From Desulfovibrio desulfuricans DSM 642 (GTDB lineage: Bacteria; Desulfobacterota; Desulfovibrionia; Desulfovibrionales; Desulfovibrionaceae), in assembly GCF_000420465.1 (NCBI RefSeq), contig NZ_ATUZ01000013.1:124001-188000 (forward strand): 64,000 nt of DNA. The letters run 5' to 3'. Numbering within the stretch: the first letter of the stretch is position 1; every line of letters begins with the position of its first letter. This document shows, piece after piece, positions 1-7,646 of this stretch. The notes below the pieces were generated by a model, which saw only the letters and a list, made by a program, of their open reading frames with translations, did not search any database and was not told the DNA's origin. Position numbers and translations under genes: made by a program.

Positions 1-150
1 GCCGTTGGGGCCATAGAGGCCGATGCGCTGGCCTGGATGCAGCGAAAAATCCACATCGCACAGCACGGTGCGCGGCGAGTGGCCCTGCCCGTAAGCAAAG
101 CAGATGCCCTCAAGGCTGAAAATGGCTGCATCGTGATGGTGGTCAGACAT
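1..150 (-). CDS. nikO: Nickel/cobalt ECF transporter ATPase, partial (N-terminus only)
   Basis: This is the first 50 codons of an ABC-type ATPase that runs off the window start. The visible protein has an FxxGICFAYG-type beta-strand opening and reaches the beginning of a Walker A loop (GLYGPNG) at the window edge. It overlaps the end of the CbiQ-like gene by 8 bases and is the last visible member of a NikKMLQO set, so it should be the ATPase that powers the nickel (or cobalt) energy-coupling-factor importer on the cytoplasmic side. A His-rich stretch (residues 4-6) directly follows the start. The assignment rests on context plus the partial Walker A; the rest of the gene is not in view. Confidence 0.85.
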   Translation of the reverse strand, partial: MSDHHHDAAIFSLEGICFAYGQGHSPRTVLCDVDFSLHPGQRIGLYGPNG

Positions 151-904
151 TGAGGCCTCCCAGGCATTCAACCGCGATTATCCCCGCCATGCACAGCAGC
201 AGGCCCAGTGCGAAAATACAGTCGCCCTTTTGGGCGTGGAATACCGTCACCGATCTGAAATGGCCGGAAAATCCCCGCAGAACCATAGCCTCGCGTACCC
301 GCAGCGAGCGCTCGTAACTGCGCACCAGCAGCAGGCCCAGCAAGGATGCCAGGGTGCGGTAGGTATGCATGCTGGTGCGCGGGCGAAAACCGCGCAACCG
401 TGCTGCCACCAGCAGGGTGTGCCATTCCTGGGCGATGACGTGAACGTATCTGGCTGTGAAAAGAAAGAGAAAAACGAGCTTGGGCGGGCAGCGCAGCCGC
501 TCCAGCGCATGACCGGCGGTGGGGGCGTCCATGGTGGCGACAAGCGCCAGAAAGATGCAGGCAATGGCATTGGACTTGATGCTCACCAGCAGTGCAAGGC
601 GCACGCCTTCGGCGCTGACTGTGAGCATTCCCCATTGCGCCAGCGGGGTTCCCGGCGTGGTCAGGGGCGTTACACACCACAGAAAAACAATGAAGATATT
701 GATGGCGCCGAGGCGTTGCAGCAGCGCGCGGGCAGGCGGATTGGCCACCGCCAGCAGTGCCAGCCCCAGAGCAAGGGCCATGCCGCAGGCGGTCAGGCTG
801 TGCAGCAGCGAGATGCATACCGCAAGCCCCCCTGCGAAGGCCATGCGAACGCGGGGGTCAATACGCTGTATGAGCGATGGGCGAACAAAGGGCTGGTCAA
901 ACAC
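143..904 (-). CDS. nikQ: ECF transporter transmembrane component, CbiQ/NikQ family
   Basis: The 253-residue protein is a polytopic membrane protein with the IDPRVR motif near its N-terminus and the AARLRGF-type coupling-helix signature (around residues 168-173) that identifies CbiQ/EcfT proteins. It forms the scaffold joining the ATPase to the substrate-binding membrane protein NikM. It starts with GTG; the nearby upstream ATG is out of frame and closes at once. It overlaps nikO and lies 9 bases after nikL, consistent with one polycistronic message. Nickel rather than cobalt is inferred from the accompanying NikK and NikL genes. Confidence 0.88.
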   Translation of the reverse strand: MFDQPFVRPSLIQRIDPRVRMAFAGGLAVCISLLHSLTACGMALALGLALLAVANPPARALLQRLGAINIFIVFLWCVTPLTTPGTPLAQWGMLTVSAEGVRLALLVSIKSNAIACIFLALVATMDAPTAGHALERLRCPPKLVFLFLFTARYVHVIAQEWHTLLVAARLRGFRPRTSMHTYRTLASLLGLLLVRSYERSLRVREAMVLRGFSGHFRSVTVFHAQKGDCIFALGLLLCMAGIIAVECLGGLNV

Positions 905-913
905 TCCCAGCCA

Positions 914-1618
914 TTACCCCCGACGCCCCTTGAAGTAAAGGGCAATGCCCGCCAGACCCACCAGCCAGCCGATGCCGCCGAAAATTTCAGAAAATCCGGG
1001 GCGGGACACGCGCATTTCCGCAAGTTCCCGGCGTATGGGGCCAAGCTTTGCGTCCAGCGCCGCGTTGACAATGGTTTGCAGTTCCCCGGAGCTGACGCCG
1101 ACAGCGCTTGGGGCGGGTGCGGCCGCGCCTTTTGCTCCGGGGGTTGCGGCGGATACTGCGTGTGTAACCGGAGATGTTTTTTCGGCAGCAGGAGCCGCCG
1201 TGTCCTTCGCTTCCGGTGCACTGGCGGGAATTGTGGGCGTCTGAATAGCCGCCAGTTCGGCGGCGTCCATCATCCATTCGTTCTGATGGCCTTCGCCAGC
1301 CTTGACGACAATGCGCAGGCCGTGGGTCTTGCCCTCAGCGGGAACAGGAAAACGGTACACGCCCTGATCATTGGTGCGGCCTTCCTGCAGTTTTGCGCCT
1401 GTGGCAGCATCGTACACTACCACCTGTCCCTGCTTGACCTTATTGCCGCCGTTAAAGCCGCATTCCGCAACAACCTGATCCCCTTCTGTCCAGGCAAAAA
1501 TATTGACCCGATGGGCATGGGCCGCCTGGGGCAATACCAGCGTGATAAGCAAAAGCAGCATGGGCAGCAGTGCGGGCAATACGGGCGAGAATGCCCTGCG
1601 CGAGCAAATGGAAAGCAT
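914..1618 (-). CDS. nikL: Nickel ECF transporter accessory protein NikL
   Basis: The 234-residue protein has a signal peptide ending at about A35-H36, a beta-rich extracytoplasmic domain with a carboxypeptidase-regulatory-like stretch (roughly residues 60-105), an Ala/Pro/Thr-rich linker, and one C-terminal membrane helix (about residues 214-230) followed by a basic end. This matches NikL, the component that replaces NikN in NikMLQO-type nickel importers. The mature N-terminus probably begins with or near His (HAHRVN), as in NikK. An AAGGAG-like site (TAAGGAGTC) precedes the ATG. It sits between nikM and nikQ. The family call comes from architecture and gene order. Confidence 0.8.
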   Translation of the reverse strand: MLSICSRRAFSPVLPALLPMLLLLITLVLPQAAHAHRVNIFAWTEGDQVVAECGFNGGNKVKQGQVVVYDAATGAKLQEGRTNDQGVYRFPVPAEGKTHGLRIVVKAGEGHQNEWMMDAAELAAIQTPTIPASAPEAKDTAAPAAEKTSPVTHAVSAATPGAKGAAAPAPSAVGVSSGELQTIVNAALDAKLGPIRRELAEMRVSRPGFSEIFGGIGWLVGLAGIALYFKGRRG

Positions 1619-1635
1619 GGAGACTCCTTATGGCC

Positions 1636-2247
1636 TCAGGCCGCGCTCAGGCGCAGCATTTCAGGGCGGACCCTGGCGATAAAACCCACGGTCAGCATGG
1701 TAATAAGACCTTCGGCCAGCATGATGGGCAGATGCGCCAAAAACAGCAGCCGCGCGGCTGTGGCAAAGCCTTCATCGCTGGAGGCAAGAGCCACCGCCGT
1801 CAGCAGGCCCGCGCCCATAACGCCCAGAGCGCCGCCGCAGAAAGCGGCAATCTTTTGTCCTGCGGGTGTGGGCCACGCACGGCACAGGCCGCGAAACACA
1901 TAGCCCGCCACAACGGCTGAAAATCCCATGGTGAAGGTGTTGACCCCCAACACCACAAGGCCGCCAAACTGGAACAGAAGCGCCTGTAGCGCCAGTGCCG
2001 CCAGAATGGCCGGAAAGGCCGCCCACCCGAGTATCACGCCCAGAAGGCCGTTGAGAATAAGGTGCGCGCTGGTAATGCCGATGGGCACATGGATAAGCGA
2101 GCCGACAAAAAAAGTCGCGGCCAGAATGGCCACGGTCATGAGCCGGTCATAATCGAGTTTTTTCAGGCCCAGGGCCGTTCCGGCGGCGGTAAGGGCGTAA
2201 CCCGTGGCAAGCACGGCAGGGGAAAGAACGCCTTCGGCAATATGCAT
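1636..2247 (-). CDS. nikM: Substrate-specific ECF transporter component NikM (CbiM family)
   Basis: This 203-residue protein begins MHIAEGVLSP, the conserved CbiM/NikM N-terminus in which the backbone amine and His2 coordinate the metal, and continues with about six or seven hydrophobic segments. A longer open frame exists upstream, but the conserved MHI start, preceded by an AAAGGA site, fixes the start here. NikM is the S-component that captures Ni2+ (or Co2+) in the membrane. It follows nikK and precedes nikL. In this family transport specificity is set by NikM loops that I cannot score by eye, so cobalt remains possible. Confidence 0.9.
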   Translation of the reverse strand: MHIAEGVLSPAVLATGYALTAAGTALGLKKLDYDRLMTVAILAATFFVGSLIHVPIGITSAHLILNGLLGVILGWAAFPAILAALALQALLFQFGGLVVLGVNTFTMGFSAVVAGYVFRGLCRAWPTPAGQKIAAFCGGALGVMGAGLLTAVALASSDEGFATAARLLFLAHLPIMLAEGLITMLTVGFIARVRPEMLRLSAA

Positions 2248-2363
2248 GATCAATCCTTTGATGGGCCTTTGCCTGGCTTCACCTTGCAAGGCCGCTGGCG
2301 CAGAGGCCGAACCGGAAGGGGCAATTTCCGGCCCGGCTTGCCGCAGCCATACTTGGCGCAGTA

Positions 2364-3134
2364 TTACTTGGTTTTGGGTGCGGCAAAATTCACCCACATC
2401 ACAGCGCCCAGTTCCACTTCCTTGGCTTCACCCTTGTATTCCATTTTTTCGGCGGAGGTGTTCAGGGCCGCAAAACCCCACCATCCCGCCCAGGGAATGC
2501 CATAGGTAAAGACGCCGTTTTCATCGGTTTTTACTACCTGGGTGACATAAAAATCGTTGGGGGCGGTGTGCGCCTTGCCTTTGTTGTAGCACTCCACTTC
2601 CACGTCCGCTCCGGCAACGGGCTTGCCGTCAAGCAGAACGCGGCCACGGAATACATTGCCTGTGTAGTTGGCAAAGGGGCGGGTAAGGGGCACGATTTCC
2701 GTTTTCAGGCCAAGGGGGGCATCCCAACCTTCCTCTTCGCCAAAGGCGGCCACCACGGTCTTGGTATAATGGATGATGAACTTGTCTTCCGCAGGTTCAA
2801 AATAGGGGGCTGGCTCAACGGCAAACTGGTACACGCCGGGCTTTTTGATGCCATAGGTGGTTTGCCATGCCTTGTGACCCAGCACGGTGGCGGGCTTGAG
2901 CGTTGCCTTGATGTCTTCTGTTTTCCCGTCATGGGTGACGGTAGCCGCCGCAGGCGCGGCCATATCCATGCCCTGCATCTCCATTGGGTGCGCAAAGGAA
3001 ATCTCCAACTGCACATTGGCGTCCTTTTTGTCGGCAACCGTGGGGGTGGAGGGAATGACCATGCCGAAATGGGCCTGGGCCTGGGTTCCCCACATGAGCA
3101 GCAGAGCAAGGCTGGCGCAGCAAATTTTCCACAT
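2364..3134 (-). CDS. nikK: Periplasmic nickel-transport protein NikK (DUF4198 family)
   Basis: The 256-residue protein has a short signal peptide (MWKICC..., cleavage near AQA-HF) and a beta-sandwich DUF4198-type body rich in aromatic residues, with motifs such as [18 protein letters not shown]. NikK proteins occur only with NikMLQO importers and are thought to collect nickel outside the membrane; the exposed His at the mature N-terminus (AHFGM) fits metal handling. The start is chosen at the signal peptide Met with AGGAA upstream; the open frame extends further but without signal-peptide character. It is the first gene of the operon. Nickel is needed in these bacteria for [NiFe] hydrogenases. 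Confidence 0.82.
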   Translation of the reverse strand: MWKICCASLALLLMWGTQAQAHFGMVIPSTPTVADKKDANVQLEISFAHPMEMQGMDMAAPAAATVTHDGKTEDIKATLKPATVLGHKAWQTTYGIKKPGVYQFAVEPAPYFEPAEDKFIIHYTKTVVAAFGEEEGWDAPLGLKTEIVPLTRPFANYTGNVFRGRVLLDGKPVAGADVEVECYNKGKAHTAPNDFYVTQVVKTDENGVFTYGIPWAGWWGFAALNTSAEKMEYKGEAKEVELGAVMWVNFAAPKTK

Positions 3135-3607
3135 AGAAAGTTCCTGTTGGTTGAGGTGGAGGGGGTTGCCGCTATGGCATGACGTAGCTGGATGTGTAGT
3201 AACAAAAAAAATAAATTTGTAGCAAGATGTTTTTGCCGGGCAGGCTCGGCATTCTTGCGCTTCATCCACAAGCTGCGTACTATGTGAGATGGAAAACTGC
3301 TGGTGCAGACGGCTGGCGCAGTTCAATCAGGGCAGATTTGTTTTGCAATTGCCCTGAAGATTGTGCGGGAAGACGCAGCAAAGATGCTCAGGATCGCTAT
3401 GATTGCGCGACAGCCGCTGGAGTCTGCGATGTTAGGATGGTGAGCCTCTGCACCAACAGGTGCATTGCTCGAGGTTGGTTTCCTGGGCGCGTACAACTTC
3501 CCCCCGTGGCGTTCAGAATGCCCGCAGAGTGACGGGCGCAAACGCTGTTTGTCGTGTTTGCCCATATGGCAGTCAGTGTAAAAGGCATTTCAGCATCGGG
3601 AGAAAGT
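3135..3607. promoter_or_regulatory. Divergent intergenic region nikK / amidotransferase
   Basis: The 473 bases between the two divergent genes hold no convincing gene. An A/T-rich stretch at 3196-3226 carries two similar octamers (GTAGTAAC and GTAGCAAG) 15 bases apart on the nikK side, a possible regulator site for the nickel operon. A 7-bp hairpin arm pair (CAGGGCA/TGCCCTG) lies near 3327-3357 and a small TGCACC/GGTGCA hairpin near 3448. I do not recognise a riboswitch. Open frames here lack ribosome binding sites or family resemblance. Confidence 0.3.
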
Positions 3608-4306
3608 ATGAAGCGTTGCGTTGCTATTCAGCATGTGGCTTTTGAAAATCTGGGTGTGTTTGTGCAGCCGCTTGAAGAAGCGGGTTTTGCGATCAGCTAT
3701 GTGCAGGCCGGGGTTGTGCCCCTGGAGCCGGAGCTGTGGAAAGATGCCGACCTTGCCGTGGTGCTGGGCGGCCCCATTGGCGTGTATCAGGAAGATTTGT
3801 ACCCCTTCCTTGCCGATGAAAAGGTGCTTATAGCAAGCCGCCTTGCCTCTGGCCGCCCGCTGCTGGGCATCTGCCTTGGCGCGCAGCTTATGGCCAGCGC
3901 TCTTGATGCCGATGTGTACCCCGGAACTGCCAAAGAGATTGGCTGGGGTCAGGTTGAACTCACCCCGGCGGGATTGAGCGGCCCCCTGGCCGAGCTTGCG
4001 GGCGCACCTGTGCTGCACTGGCATGGCGATACGTTTGATCTGCCCCGCGGTAGCGATTTGCTTGCCTCAACGTCCATCACGCCGCATCAGGCCTTCCGGC
4101 CCGGGCCGGGGCAGCTTGGCTTGCAGTTTCATGCAGAAATGGACGCGGTCCTGATGGAAACCTGGCTTGTGGGCCATTGTTGCGAACTTGGCGTCAACGG
4201 CTTTGACCCCCGCGCCATACGCGAAGACGCTCATAGGCTTGGCGCTCAGGCGCGGGCCGCAGGGCTGGCTTTTATGCGCCGCTGGTTGATGGAAGAGGTT
4301 CGCTAG
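3608..4306 (+). CDS. Class I glutamine amidotransferase (GMP synthase-like domain)
   Basis: The 232-residue protein is a stand-alone class I glutaminase domain. The nucleophile is in LLGICLGAQ (Cys89), and the His-Glu pair of the triad is in LQFHAEM (His175, Glu177). The strand VVLGGPIGVY forms the oxyanion-side glycine loop. Such single-domain proteins resemble the GMP synthase glutaminase half and the gamma-glutamyl-peptide cleaving enzymes of the GATase1 group; the acceptor substrate cannot be read from sequence. The start at 3608 follows GGGAGAAAG and aligns with the family's first beta-strand, so the longer frame from 3554 is not used. The next gene begins 50 bases downstream. Confidence 0.88.
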   Translation: MKRCVAIQHVAFENLGVFVQPLEEAGFAISYVQAGVVPLEPELWKDADLAVVLGGPIGVYQEDLYPFLADEKVLIASRLASGRPLLGICLGAQLMASALDADVYPGTAKEIGWGQVELTPAGLSGPLAELAGAPVLHWHGDTFDLPRGSDLLASTSITPHQAFRPGPGQLGLQFHAEMDAVLMETWLVGHCCELGVNGFDPRAIREDAHRLGAQARAAGLAFMRRWLMEEVR

Positions 4307-4356
4307 AGTAAGTCTGCACATCATTCTGAATCACTGGTCGGTACAGGAGTGTTCAG

Positions 4357-5334
4357 ATGGCCAATCCTGTTGTAAACATCACCATACCTGTTTTTAACAG
4401 GTATCATCTTACGCAGAAGACGCTGGTGGCTCTGCGCAAAACAGCACCAAGCATTTCATTTGCGGTTACAGTGGTGGACAACGGCAGCGATCAATCCCTG
4501 CGTGATCGGCTGGTGGAACTGCACAAAGACGGGATTATCGACAATCTCTTTCTGCTGCCGCGCAATATGGGCATATCCTGCGCCTGCAACATCGGCTGGC
4601 GCGCTGTGGACGCCCCCTATTACATGAAGCTCGACAACGATATGGCGGTAATAACGCCCCACTGGCTTGAGAATCTTTTCAGGCTGTGGGCGCACGGGGC
4701 CCCTGTTTCTACACTGGGGCCAACATTCAAAGCGCATGATATGGTGAAAAACCCAGGCACGATCACCAGCGAAGACGGCATACTTGGCATTTGCAATTCC
4801 AATTTAATGGGGAGCGCCATTATCATCCCCAAAAGTGTTTCAGACATACTGGGCTGCTGGAGCGAAGATTACGGCCTCTACGGCGCAGATGACGGGGATT
4901 ACGGTGCCCGCATGAACTGCGCCGGATTGCCGCAATACTATTATGACGCCAATGATTTTTTTGTAAACGGCGGCAAGTACGACAATTCGGAGTACGAAGA
5001 TACGGATCTGAATAAGGGCAAGGAACATGCCCGGCTGTTCAAGGATGAGTCCGGCGGTATGGGATTGTTTGTATTGAATTATCATCTGTACAACATGTGT
5101 GTTCGCAACTGGAAGGTGCCCTTGCGCTACCGCATCAAGGATATGGATGGTTATAACGTCGTGCTGGAGGAAGATCCCGCCTATGCGCCCATTCAACAGG
5201 CCCTGAGTCGCAGCAAGGAGCTGCTGGACAATCTTGTTGCGGCAGGCCGCACTAACGACGTTTATTCAGATGCCGTGGTGAATCGTCTTAAAAGAATCTG
5301 GAAAGGCTGCGGGCAGGAATGCGCCCCCTTGTGA
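4357..5334 (+). CDS. Family 2 glycosyltransferase
   Basis: This 325-residue cytoplasmic protein has a GT-A fold N-terminus: NITIPVFNRYHLT, then VVDNGSD (about residues 39-45), and the metal-binding KLDNDMAV segment with DND at 93-95. These mark an inverting family 2 glycosyltransferase using a nucleotide-sugar donor. The C-terminal 150 residues are acidic and aromatic, with no membrane helix. A GGAGTG site precedes the ATG. It may be co-transcribed with the amidotransferase, and a perfect hairpin follows its stop codon. Acceptor and sugar are unknown; a role in surface polysaccharide or protein glycosylation is only a guess. Confidence 0.85.
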   Translation: MANPVVNITIPVFNRYHLTQKTLVALRKTAPSISFAVTVVDNGSDQSLRDRLVELHKDGIIDNLFLLPRNMGISCACNIGWRAVDAPYYMKLDNDMAVITPHWLENLFRLWAHGAPVSTLGPTFKAHDMVKNPGTITSEDGILGICNSNLMGSAIIIPKSVSDILGCWSEDYGLYGADDGDYGARMNCAGLPQYYYDANDFFVNGGKYDNSEYEDTDLNKGKEHARLFKDESGGMGLFVLNYHLYNMCVRNWKVPLRYRIKDMDGYNVVLEEDPAYAPIQQALSRSKELLDNLVAAGRTNDVYSDAVVNRLKRIWKGCGQECAPL

Positions 5335-5358
5335 ATGCACTTTTTGGGGGCAGGAAAT

Positions 5359-5399
5359 AACATCAGGGGCTGTCAGCAATGCCGACAGCCCCTGATGTT
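5359..5399. terminator. Bidirectional terminator, 16-bp perfect stem
   Basis: The arms 5359-5374 and 5384-5399 are perfect inverted copies around a 9-base loop, and a T-rich tail follows on the plus strand. It lies between the convergent glycosyltransferase and secreted-protein genes and can serve both. Confidence 0.85.
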
Positions 5400-5433
5400 T
5401 TATCAATCCTTGAAATTGGCCGAGAGAATTCGC

Positions 5434-5889
5434 CTACTTAGGCAGCAAACTGGCGTATTCCGCACTCTTTACATATTTTTTGATAAATGCCAGGCCAAGC
5501 TTGCGGTCACCGGTGATAGTCGTGACCATAAAAATATCGCCAGACGCCGCCACCCATGACTGGCAAGGGGTCTGCTGCTGGGTGAAGGCAAAGGTGTATT
5601 GTCCGTTTTTTTCCACCGGGGGCTTGAGCGCCTTGAACTGGTTGGCGAACATTTCGGCAACAGTTTTGGTATCCGCGCCGCCGTTGGGCCCGGTCACAAA
5701 ACCCACCGTGGAATTGCCCGAAGCATTTGAAAAGATAACGGTGGTGGTTCCCTGATTTTCTGTGGGAGCCATAACGGCCTTCCAGTTGTCGGGAAGGTCT
5801 ACGGAAATATACTTTGTACTCACCTCATCTGCCAGCACGGGCGTGGCCAGGAGCATGACAAAAAGAAGAACCGCAAATTTTCTGAACAT
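5434..5889 (-). CDS. Secreted protein of unknown function
   Basis: This 151-residue protein has a classic signal peptide (MFRKFAVLLFVMLLATPVLA, cleavage after A20) and a small alpha/beta body that opens with a YISVDLPDNWKAV motif reminiscent of PsbP/DcrB-like folds. One Cys (about residue 109) remains in the mature part, so there is no internal disulfide. It is expected in the periplasm. The AGGAG site lies 8-9 bases before the ATG. It is a single-gene unit between two terminator-bounded neighbours, and a 15-bp palindrome lies 53 bases upstream. I do not recognise a specific family. Confidence 0.75.
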   Translation of the reverse strand: MFRKFAVLLFVMLLATPVLADEVSTKYISVDLPDNWKAVMAPTENQGTTTVIFSNASGNSTVGFVTGPNGGADTKTVAEMFANQFKALKPPVEKNGQYTFAFTQQQTPCQSWVAASGDIFMVTTITGDRKLGLAFIKKYVKSAEYASLLPK

Positions 5890-5941
5890 GAAAATTCTCC
5901 TGCTTGAGAGCGCACAGTTAACGGCGGGGGGTTGCCCATAG

Positions 5942-5956
5942 GGGACAGGCTGTCCC
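5942..5956. promoter_or_regulatory. 15-bp palindrome upstream of secreted-protein gene
   Basis: GGGACAG and CTGTCCC flank a single G. The site lies 53 bases before the start codon at 5889 on the minus strand, where an operator could sit. No regulator is identified, and chance occurrence is possible. Confidence 0.3.
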
Positions 5957-6040
5957 GGTCGCAGTGTATTACAATGGATCAGCCAGTTGTATGCAATGGC
6001 CCCTGAAAAGACAATGCCTTTTACTCAAGCCAGCCAGGCT

Positions 6041-6076
6041 AAAAAAGGCCCCGCCGCGTGTAGCGGCAGGGCCTTT
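6041..6076 (-). terminator. Intrinsic terminator of metY
   Basis: On the minus strand a 14-bp stem (one mismatch; arms 6063-6076 and 6044-6057) with a 5-base loop is followed by a run of T residues. It lies about 50 bases after the metY stop codon. Confidence 0.85.
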
Positions 6077-6128
6077 GAAACCGTGCTGCGGTTCCGGGTG
6101 CGCGGCGTGCGCCGTGCAGCGGGCCGGG

Positions 6129-7412
6129 TTAGCCCAGGGCCTGGGCAATGTCTTCAATAATATCATCCACGTGCTCAATGCCAATGGAGAGCCTGACCGT
6201 GTTGGGTCGGATGCCCGTTTCGGCAAGTTCCGCGGCGGTGAGCTGTGAATGCGTGGTGGAAGCGGGGTGGATAACCAGCGATTTTGCATCTGCTACGTTG
6301 GCCAGCAGGGAAAAGACCTGCAACCTGTCGATGAATGCCCTGGCCTCCGCCGCGCCGCCCTTGACCTCAAAGGTAAAGATCGAGCCGCCCCCCTTGGGAA
6401 AATAGCGCTGATACAAGGCATGGCTGGGGCTGTTGGCGAGGCACGGGTGGTTGACCCGCTCAACCTTGGGATGCTTGGTCAGATATTCCACCACTGCCAG
6501 CGCATTGCTGACGTGGCGCTCAACCCGTAGCGAAAGGGTTTCCAGCCCCTGCAGCAGGATAAATGCGTTGAAGGGCGAAAGCGTTGCACCAAGATCGCGC
6601 AGCAGGATGGCCCGGGCGCGCACTGCATAGGCCGCCGCGCCCACTGCCTTGGTAAAGCTCAGGCCGTGGTAGCTCGGTTCCGGCTCGCACAGCCGGGGGA
6701 ACTTGCCTGAGGCCTCCCAGTCGAACTTGCCGCCGTCCACAATCACGCCGCCAAGGGTTGTGCCATGGCCGCCAATAAACTTGGTTGCCGAATGCACAAC
6801 AACGTCTGCCCCGTGCTCGATGGGGCGCAGCAGCCAGGGCGTGGCAAAGGTATTGTCCACCACCAGGGGGATGCCGTTTTTGTGGGCCAGATCCGCCAGC
6901 GCTTCAATATCCACAATATTGCTGTGCGGGTTGCCCAGGGTTTCAATAAAAATGGCCTTGGTGCGTGGTGTGATGGCGCGCTCAAAAGCGCCGGGTTCAT
7001 CAGGGTCCACAAAGGTGGTGTCTATGCCCCAGGCCTTGAGCGTGTGCGCCAGCAGATTGTAGGTGCCGCCGTAGAGGGTTTTTTCGGCCACAATGTGGTC
7101 GCCTGCTTCGGCCAGATTTTGCAGGGCATAGGTGACCGCTGCGGCGCCGCTGGCCGTGGCCAGGGCCGCAACGCCGCCCTCAAGCGCTGCCACGCGCTGT
7201 TCAAAAGCGTCCTGCGTGGGATTGGTCAGGCGGCTGTATATGTTGCCGGCATTGCTGAGGTTAAAGCGAGCCTCAGCGTGCGCACAGTCGTCAAAAACAA
7301 AGGATGTTGTCTGATAGATCGGTACGGCGCGCGCCCCGGTAGCCGGATCCGGCTGTTCCTGCCCTGCATGAACCTGCAGGGTTTCAAAACGTGGTTTCTT
7401 TTTTTCGCTCAT
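6129..7412 (-). CDS. metY: O-acetylhomoserine sulfhydrylase (PLP enzyme)
   Basis: The 427-residue protein belongs to the Cys/Met metabolism PLP family. It has the N-terminal [10 protein letters not shown] and [10 protein letters not shown] motifs typical of O-acetyl-homoserine (thiol)-lyases, the TNPTQDAFE cofactor region, and the PLP-binding lysine in [11 protein letters not shown]. It would join sulfide to O-acetylhomoserine to give homocysteine in the cytosol, which makes sense in a sulfide-producing organism. Length and motifs are full. An AGGGGAC site precedes the ATG. The gene is monocistronic, with its own terminator and a palindrome in its promoter region (7462-7486). A cystathionine-type activity is less likely given the 427-residue length. 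Confidence 0.92.
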   Translation of the reverse strand: MSEKKKPRFETLQVHAGQEQPDPATGARAVPIYQTTSFVFDDCAHAEARFNLSNAGNIYSRLTNPTQDAFEQRVAALEGGVAALATASGAAAVTYALQNLAEAGDHIVAEKTLYGGTYNLLAHTLKAWGIDTTFVDPDEPGAFERAITPRTKAIFIETLGNPHSNIVDIEALADLAHKNGIPLVVDNTFATPWLLRPIEHGADVVVHSATKFIGGHGTTLGGVIVDGGKFDWEASGKFPRLCEPEPSYHGLSFTKAVGAAAYAVRARAILLRDLGATLSPFNAFILLQGLETLSLRVERHVSNALAVVEYLTKHPKVERVNHPCLANSPSHALYQRYFPKGGGSIFTFEVKGGAAEARAFIDRLQVFSLLANVADAKSLVIHPASTTHSQLTAAELAETGIRPNTVRLSIGIEHVDDIIEDIAQALG

Positions 7413-7461
7413 CTCTGTCCCCTGATTCTTTTGCAGTTTGTATGATCCTAGTCGACAAATA

Positions 7462-7486
7462 ATTTCTTAGTAAATTGATAAGAAAT
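7462..7486 (-). promoter_or_regulatory. Candidate operator overlapping the metY promoter
   Basis: Perfect 8-bp arms (ATTTCTTA / TAAGAAAT) flank 9 bases. On the minus strand a TTTACT hexamer lies inside the palindrome, and a TAGGAT hexamer follows 18 bases later, about 35 bases before the metY start codon. The overlap would let a bound regulator block RNA polymerase. The motif size resembles Rrf2-type sites, but that is inference only. Confidence 0.4.
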
Positions 7487-7646
7487 GATTGGCCCAGATA
7501 TTTGGGCTTGTCAAGCAAGCCCTGCCGGGAAATCTTGCGTGCGCGGCGCGTCAGTCTTGCGCCGTGCAGGCTGGGAGACTAGGATGCTCAACGGCACGTT
7601 CCACGTCTTTGCAGGCGGGACGCGCATCAAGAAAAACGGAGGCCGC

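Noticed and set aside
230-1903. 557-codon plus-strand open frame across nikQ, nikL and nikM
   Set aside because: It is antisense to three well-supported nickel-transport genes; its composition (Gln, Gly, His, Arg-rich) is typical of shadow frames in G+C-rich DNA.
3135-3607. Cobalamin riboswitch upstream of the metal importer
   Set aside because: No GCCACTG-type core or B12-box-like segment is visible on the minus strand.
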